Shown in pieces: positions 18,680 through 27,861 of a stretch of DNA of 64,000 nucleotides. Source of the stretch: Rhizobium sp. 18055 (GTDB taxonomy: Bacteria > Pseudomonadota > Alphaproteobacteria > Rhizobiales > Rhizobiaceae); contig NZ_CACSKD010000004.1 in assembly GCF_902706285.1 (NCBI RefSeq), forward strand, positions 359,710 through 423,709. Direction: 5' to 3'. The position numbers were made by a program, and so were the translations under genes. Position 1 is the stretch's first letter; every line of letters begins with the position of its first letter. The notes under the pieces are model-generated. The model made no database searches. It saw only the letters and a program-made list of their open reading frames with translations, and was not told where the DNA came from.

Positions 18680-19723
18680 ATGACGAAAGTCCGCGCACTG
18701 GTGCTCGAGCGCCAGCATGAACTCGCGATCCGCGATATCGATCTACCGATGGAAACCGGGCCGGGGCAGGTCAAGATCAAGATCCACACGGTCGGTGTCT
18801 GCGGATCTGATGTCCACTATTATACTCATGGCAAGATCGGCCCCTTTATCGTCAATGAGCCTATGGTGCTCGGCCATGAGGCTGCGGGCACGGTGGTCGA
18901 GATCGGCGCCGGCGTCACGCATCTGAAGGTCGGCGATCGGGTTTGCATGGAGCCGGGCATTCCCGATCCGAACTCCAAGGCGAGCCGGCTCGGCATGTAC
19001 AATGTCGATCCTTCCGTCAGCTTTTGGGCCACCCCGCCAGTTCACGGCGTCCTGACAGCTGAAGTCGTCCATCCCGCCAACTACACATTCAAGCTGCCTG
19101 ATCATGTCAGCTTTGCCGAAGGCGCGATGGTCGAGCCTTTTGCGGTCGGCATGCAGGCCGCAACAAAAGCGAAGATCGCGCCTGGCGATACGGCCGTGGT
19201 GCTTGGAGCCGGCCCGATCGGCACGATGGTGGCGATTGCAGCGCTTGCCGGCGGTTGCGCCCGCGCGATCGTCGCCGATCTCGCCCAGCCGAAGCTCGAT
19301 ATCGCGGCCCAGTATCAGGGTGTGATCCCGGTCAATATCCGCGAGAAGAACCTTGTCGAAGAAGTGTCGCGGTTGACGGATGGATGGGGCGCCGATGTCA
19401 TCTTCGAATGCTCCGGTTCAGCGAAGGCCTGGGAGACGATCATGGAATTGCCTCGCCCGGGCGGCGTGGTCGTTGCTGTCGGTCTGCCGGTCAATCCGAT
19501 CGGCTTCGATGTCTCGACAGCGTCGACGAAGGAGATCCGTATCGAAACGGTGTTTCGCTACGCCCATCAATATGAGCGCTCGATCGCCCTGCTCGCTTCC
19601 GGCCGCGTCGATCTCAAGCCGCTGATCTCGGAGACGTTCGCCTTCGATGAATCGATCAAGGCTTTCGATCGCGCGGTCGAAGCGCGACCGAGCGATGTCA
19701 AGCTGCAGATCGTGATGGAATAG
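18680..19723 (+). CDS. Zinc-dependent polyol (xylitol/sorbitol) dehydrogenase
   Basis: A 347-residue medium-chain dehydrogenase. Catalytic zinc ligands are Cys41 (VCGSDVHYY), His66 and Glu67 (LGHEAAG). The NAD-binding motif GAGPIG lies near residue 175. The FWATPP segment and the lack of a four-Cys structural zinc lobe point to the sorbitol/xylitol dehydrogenase branch. It oxidises a polyol to a ketose with NAD. GGAAGGAGA precedes the ATG. No polyol transporter is adjacent, so the exact sugar alcohol is open. Confidence 0.85.
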   Translation: MTKVRALVLERQHELAIRDIDLPMETGPGQVKIKIHTVGVCGSDVHYYTHGKIGPFIVNEPMVLGHEAAGTVVEIGAGVTHLKVGDRVCMEPGIPDPNSKASRLGMYNVDPSVSFWATPPVHGVLTAEVVHPANYTFKLPDHVSFAEGAMVEPFAVGMQAATKAKIAPGDTAVVLGAGPIGTMVAIAALAGGCARAIVADLAQPKLDIAAQYQGVIPVNIREKNLVEEVSRLTDGWGADVIFECSGSAKAWETIMELPRPGGVVVAVGLPVNPIGFDVSTASTKEIRIETVFRYAHQYERSIALLASGRVDLKPLISETFAFDESIKAFDRAVEARPSDVKLQIVME

Positions 19724-19744
19724 CCGACAACACCTCGCCTCAGG

Positions 19745-20314
19745 CTAAGACTGGCTGAAGCGAGGCTTCATCTTGCGATAGGCGAGGGCCGCGCCGGCAA
19801 TGACGGCCGCGGCTCCAAGCGCCAAAAACAGGTGATGATGGAGCGGTAGCCGGCCCATCATCTGCTCGATGCCATGGCCGAAAAGATAGCCGAGCGCCGT
19901 GAAAAGTTGTCCCCAGACGACCGCGGCAATCGCGTTCAGCAATACGAATTTCGCAGTCGATATGCGCGTCGTGCCGATCACGATCGGGCTGATCGTGCGC
20001 AGTCCGACCAGAAACCGGAATGCGAAAATGAAGCCCGTGGGGTAGCGCTCGAGAAGCGTCGTCACCCGCGTCAGGGCAGGCGTTTCCATCAGGCGTCGCA
20101 CCGTGCGCCAACGCGCAGCGTAGCGTCCGGCAAAAAACCACATCTGATCGCCGGCGAAAGAGCCTGCAGATGCGACCAGCGATGCGGACCAGTAGGGCAA
20201 AAGTCCGCGGTGCGAGATCACGCCGCCGAGAAAGGCTGCCGTTTCACCTTCGAACGCGGTGCCCAGAAAAATCGCAAGCAGGCCATAATGTTCGATCAGA
20301 TGTTCGATGGACAC
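19745..20314 (-). CDS. DedA family membrane protein
   Basis: A 189-residue integral membrane protein with four or five hydrophobic segments. The DedA/SNARE-associated pattern is visible in FLGTAFEGETAAFLGG, SAGSFAGDQMWFFAGRYAAR and RFLVGLRTISPIVIGTTRIS. The start is taken as the GTG at 20314 (VSIEHLIEHYG), which has GAAGG upstream. DedA proteins are linked to polyprenyl-phosphate or lipid flipping and envelope homeostasis. Confidence 0.85.
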   Translation of the reverse strand: MSIEHLIEHYGLLAIFLGTAFEGETAAFLGGVISHRGLLPYWSASLVASAGSFAGDQMWFFAGRYAARWRTVRRLMETPALTRVTTLLERYPTGFIFAFRFLVGLRTISPIVIGTTRISTAKFVLLNAIAAVVWGQLFTALGYLFGHGIEQMMGRLPLHHHLFLALGAAAVIAGAALAYRKMKPRFSQS

Positions 20315-20358
20315 GGCTGACACCTTCAGGCTTTGGTCGTCTGTTGCAGTTGCGCAAG

Positions 20359-20679
20359 CTATACAGCCTTCAGGTCGCGGAGCAATGTCGGGATCAATTC
20401 CGACACCGTCGGGTGGATCGGCACGGACCATTCCAGCGCGTCAAAGGGTGTCTCGGCATTGATCGCGTTGATGAGGCCGTGAATGGCCTCGTCACCTTCT
20501 GTTCCAGGAATAGCGGTGCCGAGGATCTGCCTCGTCGCAGCATCGGCGGTGACTTTCATGAGGCCTTGGGTTTCGCCCCGTTCGATCCCCATTCGCAGCC
20601 GCAGGATCGTTTGGCGATCAAGGAAGGCTTGCACATTGCTAGCCGGGTTGCAAATTGGCCGGTGGTGATAACGGCTCAA
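20359..20679 (-). pseudogene. C-terminal remnant of a mercuric-reductase-like flavoprotein
   Basis: The last 80 or so codons match the dimerisation domain of the pyridine-nucleotide disulfide oxidoreductase family: RGETQGLMKVTADAATRQIL, GDEAIHGLINAINAETPF and AVPIHPTVSELIPT-like VPIHPTVSELIPTLL. The FAD and NAD domains (about 350 residues) are missing; the sequence upstream is unrelated and soon runs into gcdH. It is therefore a deletion remnant, probably not functional. It lies between dedA and gcdH on the same strand. Confidence 0.7.
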
Positions 20680-21863
20680 TTCGAAAAAGCCGCGATCCCT
20701 GTTATGGCGCGCCCGAGGATCAGGGCATGGATGTCATGCGTGCCCTCATAGGTGTTGACCACCTCGAGATTGACGAGGTGACGCGCCACGCCGAATTCAT
20801 CGGAGATGCCGTTGCCGCCAAGCATGTCGCGGGCCAGCCTGGCGATCTCGAGCGCCTTGCCACAGGAGTTGCGCTTGACGATCGAGGTCAGTTCTACCGG
20901 CGGATGGCCGTCTTCCTTCATGCGGCCGAGCCGCAGGCAGCCCTGCAGTCCCAGCGCGATTTCGGTTGCCATGTCGGCCAGTTTCTTCTGGATCAACTGG
21001 TTGGCCGCCAGCGGCCGGTCGAACTGCTTGCGGTCGAGCGTGTACTGTCGCGCTCTGGCATAGCAGTCTTCGGCAGCCCCCAGCGCGCCCCAGGCGATAC
21101 CGAAGCGGGCCGAGTTCAGGCATGTAAACGGGCCCTTCAGGCCGGAAACATTTGGTAGCAGGTTCTCCTCGGGCACGAAGACGCCGTCCATCACCACTTC
21201 ACCTGTTATCGAGGCGCGCAAACCGATCTTACCGTGAATGGCGGGTGCCGTCAGGCCCTTCCATCCCTTCTCCAGGATGAAGCCGCGGATCACGCCATCC
21301 TCGGTTTTCGCCCAGACGACGAAGACATCGGCGATCGGCGCGTTCGAGATCCAGGTCTTGGCGCCGGAGAGGCTGTAGCCGCCCTCGACCTTCCGGGCGC
21401 GCGCCGCCATCGAGCCCGGGTCCGAGCCGTGGTTCGGCTCGGTGAGGCCAAAGCAGCCGATCCACTCGCCGGTGGCAAGCTTGGGCAGGTATTTCTGCTT
21501 CTGCGCCTGCGAGCCGAAGGCGTCGATCGGCACCATGACCAGCGAAGACTGCACGCTCATCATCGAGCGGTAGCCGCTATCGACGCGCTCGACCTCGCGG
21601 GCAATCAGGCCGTATGCGACGTAGCCGAGGCCGGCGCCGCCATATTCCGGCGTGATCGTCGGGCCGAGCAGCCCCAGTTCGCCCATTTCGCGGAAGATGG
21701 TGGGATCGGTCTTCTCGTGGCGGAATGCTTCCAGCACACGTGGGCTGAGCCTGTCCTGCGCGTAGGAGTGGGCGGTATCGAGCACCATGCGCTCCTCGTC
21801 GGTGAATTGCTCGACGAGCCGGAAAGGGTCGGACCAGTCGAAATTCTCGCGGGTGTGCTGCAT
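20676..21863 (-). CDS. gcdH: Glutaryl-CoA dehydrogenase / acyl-CoA dehydrogenase
   Basis: A 395-residue acyl-CoA dehydrogenase. FAD and substrate segments [16 protein letters not shown] and [18 protein letters not shown] are present, and the catalytic Glu lies in [21 protein letters not shown]. This pattern and length are those of GcdH, which oxidises and decarboxylates glutaryl-CoA to crotonyl-CoA in lysine/tryptophan catabolism. The start [10 protein letters not shown] has AGGAGG upstream. Its 3' end touches the flavoprotein remnant. Confidence 0.92.
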   Translation of the reverse strand: MQHTRENFDWSDPFRLVEQFTDEERMVLDTAHSYAQDRLSPRVLEAFRHEKTDPTIFREMGELGLLGPTITPEYGGAGLGYVAYGLIAREVERVDSGYRSMMSVQSSLVMVPIDAFGSQAQKQKYLPKLATGEWIGCFGLTEPNHGSDPGSMAARARKVEGGYSLSGAKTWISNAPIADVFVVWAKTEDGVIRGFILEKGWKGLTAPAIHGKIGLRASITGEVVMDGVFVPEENLLPNVSGLKGPFTCLNSARFGIAWGALGAAEDCYARARQYTLDRKQFDRPLAANQLIQKKLADMATEIALGLQGCLRLGRMKEDGHPPVELTSIVKRNSCGKALEIARLARDMLGGNGISDEFGVARHLVNLEVVNTYEGTHDIHALILGRAITGIAAFSN

Positions 21864-22033
21864 GGTCCATCCTCCTCGCTCCGTCGCCAGCCAATGCCGC
21901 CGACACCCAATGGGATAGCGCCGGGGGCAAAGGGCGTCAACACGCGGTCTCTTGGCTTTTCCGCTCGACCGGTCGGTCGAACCGCCACGATGTCCCGGCA
22001 ATCATCGAGATGCTGCGCGGCTGAGCTTTCGCC

Positions 22034-23401
22034 CTACGGCAGGCGAACGTTCAGGCCGCCGACCCAGGTGGAGGCGATATTCGGTTTGGAGGCGGTGTTG
22101 ATGATCTTCTGCAGGATCTGCTCGCCGTCATCGAACTCCTCGAACAGCCGCACAGATCCCTTTTGCGCCTTGGTGTCGATGACGATCGCATCGAACAGGT
22201 AGCCGGGCTTGAACTGGCCGATAGGAAGATCGAGCGCCACCCCGCCACCGGCCGTAGCAATGTAGAAGGCATCGCGAAAATCGATCTGCGCGGGGCCGAA
22301 GGTCGCGCGCGCCGGCGCGTCGAGATTGGGATCGACACCGCTTTCCAACGCCCGCGACATCAGGATAGCACCGCGGCAGTTGTCCAGCATCGAGGCGCTC
22401 GGGCCACCGGATATATCGGTGCCGAGGCCGACATGCAGGCCCTTGTCGAGCGCGGCCCGCAGCGGGAAAACCGCGTTGGCGAAATAGACGTTGGACAGCG
22501 GGCAATGGGCGACGGCTGCCTCACGCTCGCGCACGCGGTCCATGTCGTCGTTCGTCAGGAAATTGGCGTGGGCAAGAATGGTGCGGCGGCCAAGCAGGCC
22601 GAAACGATCAAGCGCCTCTGTATCGGTGACGCCGTAGCGCGACAGCACATAGCCGTGCGCCCAGTCGCTCTCCGAACAGTGCGTCTGTACGTGGCAGCCG
22701 CATTCCTTCACCAGCGCTCCCAGCCCTTCAAGCGTCGCATCGGTGCAGGACGGGATGAAGCGCGGGGTGATCACAGGCAGGACACGCCCTTCGCCATTAT
22801 CGGGATGGGCGTTGATGTAGTCGATCAGCGCCCGCGTGCCTTCGATGGCTTCTTCCGGCGAGGCGTCGCGATAGTCGTCCGGGCATTCGTCCGCATTGTC
22901 CATTGCCACCTTGCCGATCAGCGCGCGCTGGCCCTTTTCGAGGCAGATATCGGCAAGCGTTCGGGTCGCATCCTGATGCACGGTGGCAAAATAGAGGGCC
23001 GTCGTGGTGCCATTGGCGAGCAGATCATCGACGAGCAGGCCATAGCTGCGCCTTGCGAAGGCAAGGTCTTCATAGCGGGCCTCCAGCGGGAAGGTGTACT
23101 TCTGCAGCCAGACTTCCAGCGGCACGTCGAGTGCGCTGCCGAGTTGCGGATATTGCGGTGCATGAACGTGAAGATCGACAAAGCCCGGCAAAAGATAGGA
23201 GCCAAAGGGCAGGGTGACGAGTTCGCCGGTTTCTTCGCGTGCATCGCGGATCGTGCGGTAGTTCGGATCGGTCGGGCGGTGGATGGCGCTGATCGTTCCG
23301 TCTGCGCCGATGTCGATCAGGACCTCGTCCAGAATGTCGATCTTTCCGCGTTCCGGCGCATGGAAGCCGGAGGCGCAGAGCGTCTTGTTACGCAAATCCA
23401 A
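22034..23401 (-). CDS. guaD: Guanine deaminase
   Basis: A 455-residue zinc amidohydrolase. Metal ligands sit in PGFVDLHVHAPQYPQLG, the third His in HVQTHCSESDW, the fourth in ILAHANFL and the Asp in GLGTDISGG, all typical of guanine deaminase. It converts guanine to xanthine and ammonia. It starts with TTG, with AGGA at proper spacing upstream. It lies next to, and on the same strand as, the deaminase/oxygenase pair of the central catabolic region, 167 bases downstream of it, so it may share its regulation. Confidence 0.9.
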   Translation of the reverse strand: MDLRNKTLCASGFHAPERGKIDILDEVLIDIGADGTISAIHRPTDPNYRTIRDAREETGELVTLPFGSYLLPGFVDLHVHAPQYPQLGSALDVPLEVWLQKYTFPLEARYEDLAFARRSYGLLVDDLLANGTTTALYFATVHQDATRTLADICLEKGQRALIGKVAMDNADECPDDYRDASPEEAIEGTRALIDYINAHPDNGEGRVLPVITPRFIPSCTDATLEGLGALVKECGCHVQTHCSESDWAHGYVLSRYGVTDTEALDRFGLLGRRTILAHANFLTNDDMDRVREREAAVAHCPLSNVYFANAVFPLRAALDKGLHVGLGTDISGGPSASMLDNCRGAILMSRALESGVDPNLDAPARATFGPAQIDFRDAFYIATAGGGVALDLPIGQFKPGYLFDAIVIDTKAQKGSVRLFEEFDDGEQILQKIINTASKPNIASTWVGGLNVRLP

Positions 23402-23568
23402 TGCTGTATTCCTAAAGTCAGTCGTGGCTTCAATGTCTGCGCTAGAATATGCACACGTTGAAATCTATGGCAGATCTCAATTGTGTCCATGTCAGGAGCC
23501 CTGCGTTTTTAACGCAGCTGCCGTGCGTTTCACGCAGAATTGCGGTCTGAGATGAGATGGCCAGGCCG

Positions 23569-24426
23569 TCAGGCAGCCATGGCCGTCGTGCCGTAGGTGA
23601 TGCCCTTTTCCTTCAGCCAGCGGCGATAGGCGATCGAGCTTGCGTCGGCGCGGGTCGGAATTTCGGCGCGCGCTTCCATCGGCAGCAGCACCGGGCGCTG
23701 GTTTTCGAGGATGATGCGGTCCTGCAGGAAGATCAGCTGCTGGAAATGCACGAGTTCCGTCGTCGTCGAGACGTCGTCGATCAGGAACATCACGGGATGG
23801 GCGATGCAGCGGTCCGGATCGAGCGGCTGCACGAACAGGCAGATCACATCCGAGCGATTGGCCGAGTTCGGGCAGGTCTTGTAGAGCAGCGTCGTGAACG
23901 GCGTCATCACCCGGTAGATGTAATCCGTCATGATCCCATCGGTCGCGGACAGTGCCGCCTGTGGCTGGAAAAACTGGCAGTTGGTTGCCCAGACCTCATC
24001 GACATCGCGGCGGATCTCGGCGTTGTAGTGCATCACTTCGGTGTGTGGCTCGGCGCCGAGGATGTCGGTGTGGACAAACGGGAAATGCGCCATGTCGAGA
24101 AAGTTCTCGATGATGCGCAGGCCGGACGCCCGCACCATGACCGCGCCGCAGTTGACCACGCGCCGGTCTTCTTCATCTGCTTCCGGCAGTGCGAAAAGCC
24201 CGCCCCTGGGTTCGCCCAATGTTGCCCAGACGAGTCCGAAGCGCTTGATGATTGGCAGCGGTTCATCACGGTCGCTGGCCTTGACGGTGACAGTCCCATC
24301 CATGGCGCGATCGATCGTAAGGTCGTTGCCCAGCAGGCGCGTGGTCGAATGGCCAAAGGCGATTTCGGTCTCGGTGCCGAGCGGATACCACTGGTCGAGG
24401 GCGGCCTTGTCGGAACACTTGCTCAT
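23569..24426 (-). CDS. Rieske-less oxygenase catalytic subunit (copy 1)
   Basis: A 285-residue protein from the catalytic part of VanA/dicamba-monooxygenase-like Rieske oxygenases. The mononuclear iron site is intact: Glu107-x3-Asp111-x2-His114-x4-His119 (ENFLDMAHFPFVH) and a late Asp236 (FLQDRIILENQRP). Flanks of the Rieske fold remain (DQWYPLGTETE, TRLLGND, IIKRFGLVWATLG), but the CxH and CxxH cluster loops are missing, so it cannot bind its own [2Fe-2S]. It needs an external Rieske donor, most likely the protein at 31332-32006. It starts 13 bases after the 8-oxoguanine-deaminase-like gene and is similar throughout to the copy at 39618-40487. NdmC of caffeine degradation is a known Rieske-less precedent. 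Confidence 0.85.
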   Translation of the reverse strand: MSKCSDKAALDQWYPLGTETEIAFGHSTTRLLGNDLTIDRAMDGTVTVKASDRDEPLPIIKRFGLVWATLGEPRGGLFALPEADEEDRRVVNCGAVMVRASGLRIIENFLDMAHFPFVHTDILGAEPHTEVMHYNAEIRRDVDEVWATNCQFFQPQAALSATDGIMTDYIYRVMTPFTTLLYKTCPNSANRSDVICLFVQPLDPDRCIAHPVMFLIDDVSTTTELVHFQQLIFLQDRIILENQRPVLLPMEARAEIPTRADASSIAYRRWLKEKGITYGTTAMAA

Positions 24427-24439
24427 CGGGCGCTCGCTT

Positions 24440-25840
24440 TCATTGATCATAGATACGGTCCATCACAGTCTGATGGCTTGCCAGCAATCCGTCCACATCC
24501 AAATTGCGGAACTGGCCTTCAGCGATGATCTCGCGGCCGTTGATGTAGGAATAGTCCACCTTGAACGGGCCGCACATCACCAGTGCTGCCAGCGGGTCGC
24601 GCTGCGTGCCGGAGAGGCCAAGCTGGTTCAGTTTGACCGCGATGAAATCGGCGCTCATGCCCGGCGCGAGCTGGCCGATATCGTCACGGCCGAGGATTTT
24701 CGCACCGCCGCGTGTCGCCATCGTCAGCGCCTCGCGGGCCGACAGCGCTTTCGGCGTGCCGCCGAAGCCGCCGCGTCCGCCTGGTGTTTCCGAGAGGTAC
24801 CTGTTGGGCGCAACACGCTGCAGCATCATCGCCAGCCGTGCTTCCATGAACATGTTCGAGGTGTCATTGGAGGCCGAGCCATCGACGCCGAGGCCGACAT
24901 TGACGCCCATGTCGAGCATTTCGCGAATCTTGGCGATGCCCTGGCCGCAGCGCATGTTGGCGGAGGGGCAGTGGGCGACGCCGGTGCCGGTATCGGCAAA
25001 CAGCTTGATCTCGTCCGATGTCATGAAGATCGAATGCGCGAACCAGACGTCCGGTCCCAGCCAGCCTACCGATTCGGCAAAGCCCACCGAGCGCATACCG
25101 TAGACATCGTGGCAGTAGTCTTCTTCGAAGAGGTCTTCGGCCAGGTGCGAATGCAGGTGGACGCCCTTGTGGCTGCGTGCAAGGGCTGCGGCGTCCTTCA
25201 TCAGCCCGGGCGTCACCGAGAAGGGTGAGCATGGTGCAAGGATGATGCGGCTCATCGAATGGCGGGAATTGTCGTGATAGCCGTGGATCAGCCGCTCGGC
25301 GTCCTTGAGGACATCCTCTTCCTTCTCGACGCAATTGTCGGGCGGCAGGCCGCCCTGGCTCTGGCCACGCGACATTGCGCCGCGCGCTGCGTGGAAACGA
25401 AGGCCGAGATCGTTGGCGGCGTCGATCGTCGCGTCGAGCGTGCAGTTGTTCGGCAGGATGTAGAGATGGTCGGAGCTGGTGGTGCAGCCGGAGGCGATCA
25501 GTTCGGCCATGGCGACGCGCGCAGAGACGCCGATCGCATGATCATCCAGTGCCGACCAGATCGGATAAAGCGTCTTCAGCCAGACAAGCAGTTCGTCGTC
25601 CTGCACCATCACGCGGGTGAGGTTCTGGTACATGTGGTGGTGGATATTGACCATGCCGGGCATGACGATGTGGCCGGAGAGATCGAGCTCGCGATCGGCG
25701 ACGACGCCCTCGAATTCCGCCACTGGGCCGACCGCTTCGATGACATTGTCGCGCACCAGGATAGCGCCGTCCCTCAGTTCGCGGGCATCGTCATCAAAGG
25801 TGGCGAGGTGGCTGATGTTCTTGACGAGAAGTGTGGTCAT
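24440..25840 (-). CDS. 8-oxoguanine-deaminase-like amidohydrolase
   Basis: A 466-residue cog0402 amidohydrolase. Metal ligands are in VMPGMVNIHHHMYQNLTRV, VHLHSHLAEDLFE, WFAHSIFM and GLGVDGSASND. The NIHHHMYQ motif and AHCPSANMRCGQGIAKIREM are characteristic of the 8-oxoguanine deaminase group. Its reaction is expected to be hydrolytic deamination of a 2-aminopurine-like heterocycle. It sits 15 bases after the last transporter permease and directly before a Rieske-less oxygenase, so imported substrate is probably deaminated here. Confidence 0.82.
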   Translation of the reverse strand: MTTLLVKNISHLATFDDDARELRDGAILVRDNVIEAVGPVAEFEGVVADRELDLSGHIVMPGMVNIHHHMYQNLTRVMVQDDELLVWLKTLYPIWSALDDHAIGVSARVAMAELIASGCTTSSDHLYILPNNCTLDATIDAANDLGLRFHAARGAMSRGQSQGGLPPDNCVEKEEDVLKDAERLIHGYHDNSRHSMSRIILAPCSPFSVTPGLMKDAAALARSHKGVHLHSHLAEDLFEEDYCHDVYGMRSVGFAESVGWLGPDVWFAHSIFMTSDEIKLFADTGTGVAHCPSANMRCGQGIAKIREMLDMGVNVGLGVDGSASNDTSNMFMEARLAMMLQRVAPNRYLSETPGGRGGFGGTPKALSAREALTMATRGGAKILGRDDIGQLAPGMSADFIAVKLNQLGLSGTQRDPLAALVMCGPFKVDYSYINGREIIAEGQFRNLDVDGLLASHQTVMDRIYDQ

Positions 25841-25855
25841 GGTTCTAGCGCGCTC

Positions 25856-26791
25856 CTATCGAACGTCGCGATAATAGGGCAGGCCGATCGCGGCGGGTGC
25901 GGCCATGATCCGTCGCATGCGCTGCCAGGCGAGAACCGGCACGATGATGAAGGCCATGGTGCCGAGATAGGGGAGCATCGACAGGAAGGCCGGGGCAATC
26001 GGCCATCCGCGCGCCTGGCCGACGAAGCCGAGGGCGGTGATGAAGCCGAACAGCAGGCCGGAGAGGACGGCCGGGATTGGCCGGTATCCGGCAAAGATCA
26101 CCAGCGCCACGGCAATCCAGCCGCGCCCGGCGACGACACCATCCGACCACGACGGCACGAAGGTCAGCGTCAGATAGGCGCCGGAGCCGGCGGCAAGCGC
26201 CGATCCTGCGGTCACATAGGCGAAACGGATCAGGTTGACCGGAATGCCGGCGGCGTCGGCCGCTGCCGGGTTCTCGCCGACGGCGCGCAGGTTGAGGCCG
26301 TGGCGGGTGCGGAACATGATGTAGCTGAGGCCGACCGGCAGGATGATGAAGATCAGATAGATCAGGATATTCTGCGAGAAGAAGGCTGGCCCGAGTATCG
26401 GGATCTTGCTCAGGATAGGCACTTCGATCGGCGGAAAGGTGGCGCGGGCGGGCATGCCGGAATAGGCGCGGCCGATGGTCGAGGCGAGGCCGCTGCCCAT
26501 CAGCGTCAGCGCCAGGCCGCAGAGCACCTGATTGGCGCGCAGGATCACGGTGGCGAAGGCGAAGATCGCGCCGAACAGGGCACCGACCGCAAGCGCTGCG
26601 AGAAAGCCGACCGTTGGCGAGGGGATGGAGGCGACGGTTGCAATCGCCGTCAGCGCGCCCAGCGCCATCAGGCCCTCGACGCCGAGATTGACGACGCCGA
26701 CGCGCTCGGCCAGCACCTCGCCGAGGGCCGCCAGCGCCAGCACACCGCCGGCCAAGAACGCTGTGGTAAAGAGGCCGGTCAAAAGATCCAT
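25856..26791 (-). CDS. Nucleoside-type ABC transporter permease 2
   Basis: A 311-residue inner-membrane permease with eight or more hydrophobic segments. The family pattern (LAALGEVLAERVGVVNLGVEGLM and AVGENPAAADAAGI) is that of the second permease of BMP-type purine nucleoside importers (YufQ/NupC-like). It is encoded 11 bases after its partner permease in the same operon. Confidence 0.88.
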   Translation of the reverse strand: MDLLTGLFTTAFLAGGVLALAALGEVLAERVGVVNLGVEGLMALGALTAIATVASIPSPTVGFLAALAVGALFGAIFAFATVILRANQVLCGLALTLMGSGLASTIGRAYSGMPARATFPPIEVPILSKIPILGPAFFSQNILIYLIFIILPVGLSYIMFRTRHGLNLRAVGENPAAADAAGIPVNLIRFAYVTAGSALAAGSGAYLTLTFVPSWSDGVVAGRGWIAVALVIFAGYRPIPAVLSGLLFGFITALGFVGQARGWPIAPAFLSMLPYLGTMAFIIVPVLAWQRMRRIMAAPAAIGLPYYRDVR

Positions 26792-26802
26792 GGTTGCTCT
26801 CC

Positions 26803-27861
26803 TCAGGCCTTGTCGCGGGCGATGCGGTAATGGGCGAGTTCGTCGCCGATTGCCGTCAGGAACAGAATGAGACCGGTAATCGCCAGCACCGTCGAGGTGG
26901 TGAGCCCCTGGGTCTGAAGAATGATGCCGGAGTTCAGGATGAAGGCCATCAGCGCTGCCGAAAAGATCACGCCGACAGCAGAGCTACGGGCGAGGACTGC
27001 GACCATGATGCCGAGATAGCCGTAGTTGTTGGAGATGCCACCTTGCAGGCGATGCACGGTGCCGGCGATCTCGAGCATGCCAGCGAGGCCTGCAATGGCG
27101 CCCGAAAGCAGCATGACGGTGATCAGGTGGCGACGGACCGGCATGCCGGCATATTTCGCCGCGGACGGGTTGGAGCCGACAAGACGGACCTCGTAACCCC
27201 AGCGGGAATAGGCGAGCAAGCCGCCGACCAACAGCGCGACGATGATGGCGATCGGCAAGCCCCAATGGATCGAGCCCCAGAGCTCCGGGATTTCGGCCGA
27301 CAGGCGCGGCGTTGCCGAGTTTGCCATGCGGTCGCGCCAGGCATTGGTCGAGACGAAATAGACGAGCAGGATCGCCACGAAGTTGAGAAGCAGGGTGGTG
27401 ATCAGCTCGTTGACGTTGGCATAGGCGCGCGCAAGCGTCGGAATTAGGATCCAGACCGCGCCGCCGACGAGGCCCGCGAAGAACATCAGCACCAGAATGA
27501 GCGCCGGTGGGCCGGGCACGAAGAGGCCGACGGCGGCCGCCGCAAAGGCGCCGGCGTAGAACTGGCCCTCGGCGCCGATATTCCAGGCGCCGATCTGCTG
27601 GGCAACGGCCACCGAAAGGCCGGTCAGGATCAGCGGAATGACGAGGACGCCAAGGTCCTCCATGCCGAAGCTGGAGCCGAAACTGGCATCGACCACTTCC
27701 GAGGCGAGCTCGATCGGATTGGCGCCGGTGAACGCGAGAATGATGCCGGCGAAAACCAGCGCCAGAATGATCGCGACTGCGCGTGCGGCAAGCGCGATGC
27801 CGGGAGAGGCGGAAGGGAGACGCTGGAGGCGGTAGGATGCGGCCATCTCAGGCGACCTCAC
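26803..27861 (-). CDS. Nucleoside-type ABC transporter permease 1
   Basis: A 352-residue inner-membrane permease. Family segments include AQQIGAWNIGAEGQFYAGA, VNELITTLLLNFVAILLVYF and RLVGSNPSAAKYAGM, as in YufP/BmpC-type permeases. Its start overlaps the ATPase gene's 3' end by 14 bases. With the second permease it forms the membrane channel of the importer. Confidence 0.88.
   Translation of the reverse strand: MRSPEMAASYRLQRLPSASPGIALAARAVAIILALVFAGIILAFTGANPIELASEVVDASFGSSFGMEDLGVLVIPLILTGLSVAVAQQIGAWNIGAEGQFYAGAFAAAAVGLFVPGPPALILVLMFFAGLVGGAVWILIPTLARAYANVNELITTLLLNFVAILLVYFVSTNAWRDRMANSATPRLSAEIPELWGSIHWGLPIAIIVALLVGGLLAYSRWGYEVRLVGSNPSAAKYAGMPVRRHLITVMLLSGAIAGLAGMLEIAGTVHRLQGGISNNYGYLGIMVAVLARSSAVGVIFSAALMAFILNSGIILQTQGLTTSTVLAITGLILFLTAIGDELAHYRIARDKA

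Noticed and set aside
22163..23461. 432-codon open frame antisense to guanine deaminase
   Set aside because: The opposite strand encodes an intact amidohydrolase with all metal ligands.
24440..25840. Possibility that the amidohydrolase is an atrazine/hydroxyatrazine chlorohydrolase
   Set aside because: The same superfamily, but the NIHHHMYQ and HSHLAED motifs and transporter context fit 8-oxoguanine deaminase; no other triazine genes are present.
25259..26830. 523-codon open frame antisense to the deaminase and permease genes
   Set aside because: It spans two real genes on the opposite strand and has a His/Asp/Arg-rich low-information sequence.
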